In this document: positions 1-7,702 of the stretch, piece by piece
Numbering within the stretch: the stretch's first letter is position 1
Layout of the letters: each line of letters begins with the position of its first letter
From: Pleurotus djamor
Taxonomy: Eukaryota; Basidiomycota; Agaricomycetes; Agaricales; Pleurotaceae
Assembly: GCA_029747585.1 (NCBI GenBank)
Contig: JAPEVF010001043.1
Span: 1-14,880 of the forward strand
Direction of reading: 5' to 3'
DNA: 14,880 bases
Program-made: the position numbers and the translations under genes
The notes under the pieces: generated by a model
What the model saw: only the letters and a program-made list of their open reading frames with translations
Database searches by the model: none
Told to the model about the DNA's origin: nothing

Positions 1-1
1 A

Positions 2-532
2 TCAGCAAATGTGAGGGACAACAAAGAGGATGTCCTTGCGTGGATACACACGACGCAGCACATTCAGTTGGCCGTCGACATTACGCTTGGTCTCATCCAC
101 CCGCAGGCGTACTACCAAGCGAGTAAAACTCGAAGGATGATCAAGAAGTCGGGAACGACTCAATCTCAGGAATGGGCCAAGAGCTGGAAATCGGTTTACA
201 CCGGGATATCGGCGATATCAAACAGGTGGTGTAAGAGCCACTATGATTCAATGGGGTGCATCCACCACTATGACGCTCTCGTCAACGCGGGTGATGCCAA
301 GGTGAAGCTAGACATGGCTGACATCCAAGCCTCATTCCCTTACCTCCCCGGAACGGGAATGTTCTTCCCTGCATCTGCCTTTAAACATGGCGTAGATGGG
401 TGGGAGGAGGGTGAAAGGTCTGCCCTCGGGTTTTTCATGAGACAAGATGTCATTGGCAAATATAACAGGACACTGGACCTTCCCTCGCCGCTCCCTCTCC
501 CAATACCAAGTTTGGATGGTAGCTTACCTTAA
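2..532 (+). CDS. TET/JBP-like 2-oxoglutarate/Fe(II) oxygenase, C-terminal part (5' end outside window)
   Basis: The frame is open from the window edge to a TAA at 530-532 and has no convincing ATG at its left end, so this is the last exon or 3' part of a longer gene. Counting from the GTG at 11, the fold-defining residues are visible: an HxD iron motif (SHYDS, H77 and D79) after an SNR segment, a PGTG turn near 113-116, a distal histidine H126 (FKHGV) and a GER arginine R136 ten residues later, where the 2-oxoglutarate carboxylate would bind. That spacing matches the basidiomycete TET/JBP-like family, whose characterised members oxidise 5-methylcytosine in DNA. The family is expanded in mushrooms and often lies near KDZ transposons, but no transposase is visible here. 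Residues after about 153 are Pro/Ser/Leu-rich and look like a tail. The family call rests on motif spacing alone; another oxygenase with the same fold is the main alternative. Confidence 0.6.
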   Translation, partial: SANVRDNKEDVLAWIHTTQHIQLAVDITLGLIHPQAYYQASKTRRMIKKSGTTQSQEWAKSWKSVYTGISAISNRWCKSHYDSMGCIHHYDALVNAGDAKVKLDMADIQASFPYLPGTGMFFPASAFKHGVDGWEEGERSALGFFMRQDVIGKYNRTLDLPSPLPLPIPSLDGSLP

Positions 533-609
533 GTAACCGTAGTTATATCTATGCACAAAGGTTTTGATTCCCACCGGTGTCTTGAATCTATAATTTAAGT
601 TGGTAACTG

Positions 610-640
610 GTACTTCTCCTCCTTGTACCAACTTCGCATT
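610..640. repeat. 31-nt imperfect direct repeat, copy A
   Basis: This segment matches 770-800 at 27 of 31 positions without gaps, 160 bases away. On the minus strand it reads RSWYKEEKY, against RSGYQEE then a stop in the other copy, so it looks like a second remnant of the same C-terminal coding piece. The rest of 533-772 holds nothing I can assign. Confidence 0.6.
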
Positions 641-769
641 CCGACCCCCATAGACAAAGATATACTGCAGGCGGATCAATGCGAATTCTATTATCATGAG
701 CAAGATGTTTGATAGTGCTAAAATGAGCCCAGAAACGTGAGCAGTCGATGAAATTCAAGTAGGTATTCA

Positions 770-800
770 GTACTACTCCTCCTGGTACCCACTTCGAATT
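770..800. repeat. 31-nt imperfect direct repeat, copy B
   Basis: Partner of 610-640. It overlaps the last codons of the degenerate minus-strand gene (773-2285). Where copy A has an AAG lysine codon on the minus strand, this copy has TAG, so the apparent end of that gene could be a nonsense mutation. Confidence 0.6.
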
Positions 801-2285
801 TTTTCAAGGTTGGCCTCTCCTGAGCCCAAACCGAAGGGATCGGATGAGTATAATAGTGTTCGTACATCATTTATACACCATTTATCTCGCCTGGACTGTC
901 TCCGGAACCTCCATCTGGATGGTTCTGTTTGACCACTACATGCTTACTTTGGTAAGAGGTTAAACAGATTATGATCCTGCGCGGATAGCTTAGAGGCCAA
1001 GCCCACGACGGAAGGTAGCACGTAGCAAGCCCAGAGTCCATGTTGCGCGATTTGAGAAATCCGACGGCGCAAATGTTCGGGATTGGCAAGCAGGGCACTG
1101 GGCGTGAACGTCACTATACCACCACACGTCAGAGCTGAAACCAAGCCCCGATTCCACACACTGGCAACTCATCTACAGGATAGATAGAACGAACACCCCG
1201 CAGCATTGGGGATACTCTGTGATGTGTTCCATAGGTGTAAAAATTGATTTCCGGATGTTTAGTCCTGCGCTCCACGAAACCAGGCAATCGATGAAGGGTG
1301 TTGATGGAAGCTATATGAGCACAAATGACGCGGACATCAGCTTTGAAACCAACATCCTTTCCACCACAGTGTTCGAGTATAGTATACAAAGCCTCGGTTT
1401 CCCTCCCTCGCCGCCCGCTCCCATCTCCTCCCATTTGTCGCCTTGTTTCATAAAATCGTAGATCTGTTTGGGGAATTGAAGTATTTGCCCTGCGGTATGC
1501 AGTTTACTACCATGACGAAACCGGGTAACATCAACTGGGGGGATGTAAGCCTGGTCTCCAAGAGGGTTATGCCACTGAAGCTGAGTCTTCCCCATGGTAC
1601 TCCTTCGAGGTTTTTTACGCATTTCCCCATTTTACTGGAGGGCAGGAAGAGTAATATGAGATTGAAGTGCACCCTACACATTCCGGACACGCTCTGAAGG
1701 AAAGGAAACGCGAAAAAACGCGACATTGTTAAAGTTCTCCTACTCCCCCACCAGTAGCGCACTCAGCAATTAGATCGGATACATAATGCGTCCGGAATGC
1801 TTTCAAAATGTCATTGATACATATAGAAGGGTGCTGTGAGTGATCTGGCACAGTCCTGGAATTTTTGAACCGTCCATAGTTGAACATTCGGCAATCCTCC
1901 TGCATAAGCTGGGAAAACCAAGTAAATACCCATAAATATCAGGAATATTGTCGGAGGTAGCGATTATGTATGTTATTCATTGCCCAAGTTTGCGAAATGC
2001 GTGGGAAAGCCGTTGTAGAGTTATTCCGATCCGAGTTTCTGTACCTCCAGGAAGGGTGAGCATATCTCCGTCGTTTTTTTTAGCCAGCCTTTCGCAAACC
2101 AGGCCACTGAATTCGACACCCCAAACAGCCCTGGGGATGGTATCAACGTAAATTTTAGAGGTCCTCACCCTGTGTAGTCAATATATTCGGTCATTTTCGG
2201 GTATATGAACCCCTTTCTCGGCTTCACTTGGGAAGTATGGCTCAAATCTGGGTGGAAGTGAGTATAGAGAGTGGCGTGGAACAAT
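773..2285 (-). pseudogene. Decayed or multi-exon fungal gene, unrecognised product
   Basis: A chain of minus-strand segments reads like real protein but changes frame repeatedly. Block A (2285-1977) contains IYVDTIPRAVWGVEFSGL and has one in-frame TGA at 2180-2178. Block B (1938-1729) contains QEDCRMFNYGRFKNS. Block C (1622 to about 1425) contains TQLQWHNPLGDQAYIPPVD. Block D (about 1434-1175) contains INFYTYGTHHR and follows block C after a one-base shift in a G-rich run. Block E (about 1137-945) contains CGGIVTFTPSALLANP. A GTAAGC donor at 947 and an AG at 892-891 would remove 57 nt and join block E in phase to block F (890-773), which ends with TAG. Only that intron fits cleanly; the in-frame TGA and the G-run shift look like damage, although some breaks may be introns I could not place. 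I do not recognise the family. The start is unknown. Confidence 0.45.
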
Positions 2286-2940
2286 TTAACACCCTAGTCA
2301 CTTTGTAAATGTAGTTGAGAGTAGGACTTTGGCTATATCAGTGTGAATTGAAATACAACCTTCGACACTGAGGGATACAGACCAATCCAGTGAACTGAGA
2401 AATCAGTGAAGCTGATGGATTCCATTATCAACACTATATATCTACCACAATTCCGACTCAAATTGAGCAAAGACGACAGTTTCATGAGTTATTCTGTGCC
2501 GGCTATTCCCCGATTTCAATGATATGCCTACTCGCAGGTGCCGAAGGGTACTTATGCCAGATCAAGTGACTTTCCACGCCCTGCCAGTTTTATGAGGGTA
2601 AATCAGTATTGGCACAATATAGAAGGTAAGTGAGAGATACCTTTGACTTCCCAGCGCCGTCGGTCCTTGGTACCGTATTATTTAAAGGTTTGATGCACAC
2701 CTGCAAGGACAAGCTACTCCGAAGTCAGCCTTTCTGCATATCATAGTATATGACTGCCTGTGTGTACCATGGAGAGTGATAATTAAAATTGCCAACCAAG
2801 GGCAAGTTGCTAAACCTTGCAAAAGTACCCAATATAACCCAAATAACTCTAAGTATGGTAAGCACTACCACAACCATGTCAAACCCACTTCCACAACTAC
2901 CCGTGAACCCAGTACCCCGTGGACAAAGACCAGAAGTTAC
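2286..2940. other. Gene-free stretch up to the break point
   Basis: I find no convincing coding region, RNA gene or repeat here. The last 65 bases (2877-2940) open a short plus-strand frame beginning MSNPLPQLPVNP whose stop is made by the first telomere unit. This could be a gene fragment cut by the break at 2940 or chance; it is too short to call. Confidence 0.4.
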
Positions 2941-2952
2941 TTAGGGTTAGGG
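2941..2952 (+). repeat. Two TTAGGG telomere units at host/copy 1 junction
   Basis: Two perfect TTAGGG units lie between non-telomeric host DNA ending ...GAAGTTAC and the 3' end of PLE copy 1, whose plus-strand sequence begins CGAAGCTCGACG. The G-rich strand runs left to right, so the chromosome end was to the right when copy 1 was added. The final GGG could equally belong to the element. Confidence 0.85.
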
Positions 2953-3011
2953 CGAAGCTCGACGACCGAAGGGAGGAGAGCGAGTTAAAATCAAGTTACT
3001 GAGAGTAAGAC

Positions 3012-3087
3012 GTTAGCACCAAAGTACTGGGGGATTACCCAGTCAGCACTTTCGTCCTTTTAAGGACTCATCAGTGGCTACGCTAAC
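3012..3087 (-). ncRNA. Hammerhead ribozyme, PLE copy 1
   Basis: The minus strand folds into a complete hammerhead. Stem I pairs GUUAGC (3087-3082) with GCUAAC (3017-3012) and CCA (3077-3075) with UGG (3021-3019), with a small internal loop between. The core CUGAUGA is at 3074-3068. Stem II pairs GUCC (3067-3064) with GGAC (3057-3054) around a six-base loop. GAAA is at 3053-3050, its last A opening stem III. Stem III pairs AGU (3050-3048) with ACU (3025-3023) and ACUGGG (3043-3038) with CCCAGU (3031-3026), with a four-base bulge. Cleavage would follow the CUU triplet, between 3022 and 3021. All core bases are present and the motif is identical in the three copies. Hammerheads are established for PLEs, including fungal ones. 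Activity is inferred from the fold. Confidence 0.9.
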
Positions 3088-3743
3088 AATAGGAGGGGGC
3101 CCGGGGACGTCATCATTATGAGTAATCGGAGAAATCTTTACTAATCGATGACGCAAGTGGCGGGGCTTATCAGTCAGCATTTCTATTGTCATTACCAATC
3201 TTTTTCACATGTGAGTCATGCGCCATGTGGGTCGTTTCATGGGATTGGTCCGGCTATCGGGGGCCGATGACATCGTGGGTGTTTGCTGACTGAACAATGA
3301 CTAAACTTAGTCCGGAACAGCCATCGGATCTACACATCAGTGATGGATTGATCCGGTACCTTGATGAACCATGTGAATGCGGAGCGAGCGCTGATACTGC
3401 GGCGATACTAGATCCATGTGATACATCGCACCCGGTAGACCGGGCTCGTCGATCACCGGAGTGAAGACGGACCACTCTGAGTTTCCCCAGAGCGCCATAC
3501 TTAGCGCTTAGCGTACCAAGTCCACTAGACGCAATGACCAACAGGTCTTGTATCGCGCGCGAGGCAGTATCGTTGCCGACCAACTCGTAGTCGGTGTCGT
3601 TAACTTTATCTAACCCGTTCGTTCCCTCTCATGGGTTACTAAGGTCGTTATGTAGGTAGTCGACTGTGACGTAGAGTTGGTTTGAAGCTCCTACCTAAAC
3701 CGGACTGTGAATATTAAGCAATTAAGCGTGGTACGCACAGAGT

Positions 3744-3794
3744 TAACGGTTAGGGTTCGGTTAGCGTTTAGGCTAACGGTTAGGGTTCGGTTAG
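3744..3794. repeat. Internal telomere-like repeat pair, copy 1
   Basis: A perfect 21-base unit containing GGTTAGGGTTCGGTTAG occurs at 3744-3764 and again at 3774-3794, a 30-base period. In the element RNA it reads as C-rich CCCTAACC-like sequence complementary to the telomeric G strand. It lies about 120-170 nt downstream of the RT stop codon. Confidence 0.75.
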
Positions 3795-3915
3795 GCTATG
3801 AAGTCATTGGGAATCGTTAGATGTATAACGAATTCACGATCGATTAACTCACGTTAGGTTTTGGGTTAGAACGCTTAATCCAGGTTCACAAAACGTCGGT
3901 GATGGCTAGATCGAT

Positions 3916-6253
3916 CTAAGCCGTGCCTCTTTTAGAGCCTCTTCCGAGCATTGGATGTTCCTGATCGGGCGAAGCCGATCTTCTGTGCAGGACAATGTCG
4001 CTTTCGTCATCAGATAATTCGATGCCTTCTGCTAGAGATTTACTAGCGTCCAGTAAGTGACTGCCCAAATCAACAGGGGGAATCGTAGGAACAACACCAC
4101 CTTCTTCGGCGATGTTTTCATCCATTTTGCGGAAAACTACTTTCTTCCATGTATTCGTAAGGTCAAATATATTTCGGCCTCGTTTGCGGCTTACAATATA
4201 TCGACGCCCGAGTATTCCCGTCTTTCTAAGATCAGGGATCCAAGCGCTTTCGCCGTTTCCTACAGGGATCTCGCATTTGAGATCCGGTCGTACTTCGGTT
4301 AAGAACTCTTCATCTGTCTCGTGAGACGGGAAATATCTGTAGTGGGGTCCAGCTGGGACCATACCTTTATCGGCGCGGTCATGCCACTCCGACCAGTACT
4401 CGGTCATAGTTTTTCCTAGCTCGGAAGCGTTGAAATAGTTCCAAGTATCGTCGAATCGGGATTTCAAGACAAGAACGCCTTCGTTGTGCTCATCCGACCC
4501 GCTTCTTACGGCGAATCGTTTTTCCCAACGTTCTTGCGCATATCTCTTGCACCAATTCATGACGAGATCTAGCGGATAGCCGCGAGCAAGATAAAGGGCG
4601 TTAAGATCCTTTATTGCGCCCGTGTAGTTTCCTATGCTACTGCATATAACGGCTAACCTGGAGCATTCTCCGATGTAGACGCCTCTCTTGACGTCCATCG
4701 GATGATGGCTTACCCAAGGAACTCTTTCACGGTGGTTTCCGAATTTGACAAACGGTTTCCATTGCAAAGACGTACCATCTTTGTATATGTAACTGTCGAG
4801 AAATTGGCATCCAATTTCGGAAACTTCCCATTCAATCGTACAACCATCGAACTTGATCGTTTCTTTCATAAGCTGAAGAGCTTCGTCTGCAGATTCCGCG
4901 TAGACGATGCTAAAACAATCATCGATGTAACGCCCGTAAAAGGCGACTTGTGGGTGAGAGAGTATACCAGCTTTTGTTTCGAAATAAACACCATATAGAT
5001 TTGCCAGTGCCGGCGCTGAGGCGACACCCATGGCGCATCCGTTTAGCTGTTCGTAATACTCGTCTCCAAGTTGTGCGATTAACTTAGTATTGCCAATCTC
5101 GATGGCACGTTCAAAGAGTTCGTACTTTAACTCATTCTGACTAAGGGAGTTGTAATGCTCCGAAAAGTCTTGAGGTACGTCCACGACGTCGGGTCCCGAT
5201 TGATTAAGAAGCCAATCTCGATACATCTCACAAACCAGTTTGATGCATCTCTTAATCGGTATATTCGGGTAGTAGGCGACGACGTCGCCCCAGACGAAGA
5301 ACCATCGTCTGGAGCGGTCTATACTAAGTTGGCTTAGCCTTACAAATAAGTCCTTCGTACCATGTATAATAGAAGGAGATCCCTTGACGAGACCGCTAAG
5401 TTCTTTTGTGACAAACTTGGCTGCCGGATTAAATAGAACGCTGTGACAAGGTATTATGGGGCGAAATCCAGTAGGCTTCTTATGGATTTTCGGAATCCCA
5501 TGAAATTGAGGATACGTGTGTGTAAACGTACTTTCGTCCTCATCTTGTCGACAAAACTGTCTAAAAAACTTTGGTACACCAAGTATGCTAAGATAGATAT
5601 GATGCTCCGTCGCATTCGCGAGTTCGTTCATTTGTTCCATCTTTTCATCCATTATTGCATCTGCTTCTATCTTGGACAAACGACGATAGTTGCGTTCATC
5701 TTGCAATAACTTCAGCTCGTTCCGTCGGATCCAATCCCGTTCAGACACCGCGAGGCCTAGATTCTTGTCCGTCATCGTCACAACGTAATTGTTGTTGGAT
5801 AAGAATTGTCTCAGACGGGTTATGCGAGGAGCGAACGGTTTCGCTTGAAGCTCCTGCAGTTTTTCCTTAGGGAGATTGGATATAGTCTTATAGACGTACA
5901 TCTCTCCCATCTTAAGGCCCATCGTGATATATAGCGGTAAGCGTGGCGGCAGCTTTTTAACTTTAGCTTCGACCGCGTACTCTGGATCAAACGGTTTATC
6001 AAGTCCTTCCTTAAACGTAAAATAAATTCGCCAACTTAATCTACGTTTAAACTCATTCCAAGCTTCCTTGATGAGTTGTTCGTTAGGACGAGTGAAAAAC
6101 ATATATTTCAACCCCAACGATAGCTCGGCTGCTAAGTGGGGGGGGTATTACTACATTGTCCGACGTGTGTACAGAATTACGAAATAGGCCAGCCTCTATA
6201 AGCGAAATAGGCATATGTAAATGTACAGAAGAGATTGCGTTATCCCAGGACAT
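3916..6253 (-). CDS. PLE reverse transcriptase (ORF2), copy 1, with probable +1 frameshift
   Basis: The RT frame is open from 6150 to a stop at 3916 and gives 733 residues when counted from the TTG at 6117. Motifs in order are MTDKNLGLAV (115-124), GIPKIHKKPTGFRPII (207-222), GDVVAYYPNIP with catalytic D278, GCAMGVASAPALANLY (360-375), YIDD (397-400) with the two metal-binding aspartates, FLDSYIY (439-445) and a thumb segment with SHHP and RGVYIGECSR (470-487). This set is typical of Penelope RTs, the retroelement group closest to telomerase. About 245 residues follow with no GIY-YIG signature and an acidic SDDESD near the end. The frame's first ATG (6102) would lose conserved N-terminal residues. 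The upstream frame from an ATG at 6253 joins it naturally by a +1 shift at the C8 run (6145-6138), giving IPPHLAAELSLGLKYMFF. The exact start and joining mechanism are inferred. Confidence 0.85.
6138..6145 (-). promoter_or_regulatory. C8 run, probable +1 frameshift or slippage site, copy 1
   Basis: The minus strand has eight consecutive C. The upstream frame (from ATG 6253) reads ATA CCC CCC CCA, and the RT frame is +1 to it. With seven C the two would be one continuous frame. Copy 3 also has exactly eight, so a single sequencing slip is less likely. Ribosomal +1 shifting, polymerase slippage, or an unplaced intron whose pyrimidine tract is this run (an ACTTAG acceptor follows) are the alternatives. 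Confidence 0.55.
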
Positions 6254-6333
6254 AGTTAGTATTTCGTCGGGTAAAGATCTAGCATGAAAAGGACTTACGA
6301 ACGGTTGCCTCGATGAAGAGGGCGACGATGCCG

Positions 6334-7522
6334 TTAGTTTGCCTTGCGCTTGCCTTTCTTGTCCGATCTCGACGTTGAAGACTCCGCCCTTTTCCGTTTT
6401 TCGCCTTTCATCATGCTCTTGATTTTCTTGGCGTTGGCGGCTTTCGCGGCCTCGACCTTGCGAGAGACTTCCTGAGCTTTGATTTGACGATCTTTCTTGG
6501 TTTTGGGCGGGGGTGTTTGCTTCTTGGCGGTACTCTGGCCAGACTAAATCGGTGTACGATGTCCAGTTAGTTTCCGGAGTGGCAAGTAAGAAATTAGGAC
6601 ATACATTCTTATTCTTGGCCGGCGCAAGTTGCAGCTTCTTCATCCGCGCGTTCAGAGCCTTGTCGACCAAGGACTGGATGGAGGGACCGGGGCGAGTTTG
6701 GTCTACGTCCATGGCGTCGGATGCTTTCTGGGCGACTTCTTTCTTCTTCTCGATCTTCTTGGCCATAACATCGTGATGACGTTGAATGATGGCTAAGGTT
6801 TGAGTGCACAAGAGGTGGCCGATACGGAGCATAGCCCTGTGTTCGGCGACTCGTTGTGTCGAAGTCGTCCACTCCCCAGATAGAACGGATTCGCCCGCGG
6901 CGTTTTTCATGACGGTGGGCAGGCGATACCGAGGCTCGTTCGCTTTCCAGATTTCTCCGGCGAGGGCGGCGAGGTCGGTGAGTCCGTTGTTGGGGTCTAC
7001 CTTGTTATCCCAGAAAAGTACTTCTTTGTTCTTGCCGATAAGGGCGGCGTTGACGATCGTTTCTTGGTAGATCGCAGTGCTATCTGTGAACGCTTTGCGC
7101 AAGTCACCGGCGCCAGCGAACACGGACTCTTCGAATTCCTTGGAGAGTTGGAATTCGGGGGCCTTTACACGAAGGCGCACCGGAGTCTGCTGGGAATCTA
7201 CGGCCTCCTGCAACCTCTTGCAAGAGGTTGAGGCGGTTGCACGCTTCTCGCACCACGATGCGTATTGGCGTAACCAAGGGCCGTAGGCCGCGTTATAGTC
7301 GGGCAAGACTGCATCAACGACCTCGTTTACTGAGCGTGCGCTGGTGACCTTGGAGACAAGGATTTGGAAGACCTGGTCGTAGAGCACGTCCTCGTTTGGA
7401 GAGGGTAAGCCCTGGGTCGGAGGTCGGACGGTGTAGGCGGTGTTGCCGGCGATGGCGGTGGCGATGGCGTCAAGGCTGGGCGAGAGAGCACGAACGGAGG
7501 CGGCGTTGTTGGACGAAGACAT
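6334..7522 (-). CDS. PLE ORF1, spliced, copy 1
   Basis: ORF1 starts at an ATG (7522) in a CACC context (CCACCATG). Exon 1 (7522-6605) encodes 306 residues and exon 2 (6543-6334) 69 more, 375 in all, after removal of a 61-nt intron. I recognise no catalytic domain or CCHC zinc knuckle. A lysine-rich helical stretch begins near residue 253 (MAKKIEKKKEVAQKA). Exon 2 is strongly basic, with KKIKSMMKGEKRKR and a KKGKRK end, suggesting nuclear localisation or nucleic-acid binding. Without splicing the first frame runs on to 6083, but the four base differences from copy 3 in the exon 2 area are all amino-acid changing in that frame, against two silent and two changing in the spliced frame. The role is unknown; by analogy with other retroelement first ORFs it may bind the element RNA. 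Confidence 0.7.
6544..6604 (-). other. Spliceosomal intron in ORF1, copy 1
   Basis: Donor GTATGT begins at 6604, a CTAAC branch sequence lies at 6570-6566, and the acceptor TAG is at 6546-6544, 20 nt after the branch. The intron is phase 0 and 61 nt long, typical of fungi. The exon 2 frame opens exactly at the acceptor TAG. Copy 3 has the same intron with GTAAGT as donor, so the site differs but stays canonical. PLEs are known to retain introns. Confidence 0.8.
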
Positions 7523-7558
7523 GGTGGAGGCGATGGGAGGTGTAGTTGATTTATTGGT

Positions 7559-7567
7559 GGGTTAGGG
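7559..7567 (+). repeat. 1.5 telomere units between copy 1 and copy 2
   Basis: GGGTTAGGG joins the 5' end of copy 1 to the conserved 3' terminus of copy 2 (CGAAGCTCGACG on the plus strand). Some of the first GGG may belong to copy 1. Confidence 0.8.
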
Positions 7568-7626
7568 CGAAGCTCGACGACCGAAGGGAGGAGAGCGAGT
7601 TAAAATCAAGTTACTGAGAGTAAGAC

Positions 7627-7702
7627 GTTAGCACCAAAGTACTGGGGGATTACCCAGTCAGCACTTTCGTCCTTTTAAGGACTCATCAGTGGCTACGCTA
7701 AC
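7627..7702 (-). ncRNA. Hammerhead ribozyme, PLE copy 2
   Basis: Identical in sequence to the copy 1 ribozyme. Predicted cleavage lies between 7637 and 7636 and would leave a 114-nt leader (7636-7523) ahead of the ORF1 start codon of copy 1. Together with the copy 1 ribozyme it would release a 4615-nt RNA spanning the whole of copy 1. Confidence 0.9.

Larger units (their letters stand above)
2953..3915 (-). other. 3' region of PLE copy 1
   Basis: This 963-nt non-coding region has exactly the same length in copies 2 and 3, with only scattered substitutions. It contains the ribozyme (3012-3087) and two internal telomere-like units (3744-3794), and ends, in the transcribed direction, in a CGCCCTAA-type sequence that could pair with the G-rich telomeric overhang. 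Nothing here encodes a recognisable protein. Because the neighbouring unit lies directly downstream in the transcribed direction, this region is also a candidate place for a promoter, but I see no clear core promoter motif. Confidence 0.65.
2953..7558 (-). mobile_element. Penelope-like retroelement copy 1, Coprina-type, possibly full length
   Basis: The element is read on the minus strand. In its own 5' to 3' order it has a 36-nt leader (7558-7523), ORF1 with an intron (7522-6334), ORF2 reverse transcriptase (6253-3916) and a 963-nt 3' region (3915-2953) with a hammerhead ribozyme near its end. There is no poly(A) tail and no long terminal repeat of its own; both ends meet TTAGGG units instead. 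The reverse transcriptase is of the Penelope type and I see no GIY-YIG endonuclease signature, the combination known for telomere-attached PLEs (Athena in bdelloid rotifers, Coprina in basidiomycetes). It is the only one of the three copies with a complete ORF1. Whether the 5' end is the true end or a short truncation in the leader cannot be decided from one copy. Confidence 0.85.

Noticed and set aside
2620..2645. GTAAGT donor-like site on the plus strand in the gene-free stretch
   Set aside because: No coding sequence on either side matches it.
3298..3465. A 55-codon plus-strand frame opposite the one above, with a CECG motif
   Set aside because: Short, on the strand opposite to the element's genes, and without other support. 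The one difference I checked within it is silent, which is not enough.
3254..3583. A 109-codon minus-strand frame in the 3' region, open in all three copies (also 7869-8198 and 11025-11354)
   Set aside because: The copies are too similar for an open frame to mean much, and several of the few differences change amino acids (Ile to Met, Ala to Val, Asn to Ile). The product resembles no family I know and lies in what behaves as a non-coding 3' region.
4057..5870. Plus-strand open frames of 60-98 codons inside the RT region, repeated in copies 2 and 3
   Set aside because: They are shadows of the RT reading frame on the opposite strand and show no protein-like features.
3916..6117. Telomerase catalytic subunit
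   Set aside because: The YIDD and thumb motifs and the lack of telomerase-specific N-terminal motifs fit Penelope RT; three near-identical tandem copies also speak for a mobile element.
6196..6298. A possible second intron (donor GTAAGT at 6298, CTAAC at 6259-6255, acceptor TATAG at 6200-6196)
   Set aside because: The signals are good, but removing it joins a frame with no supported start to the segment before the C8 run and deletes the ATG at 6253. It would not by itself restore the RT frame. Kept as an alternative to test with RNA-seq.
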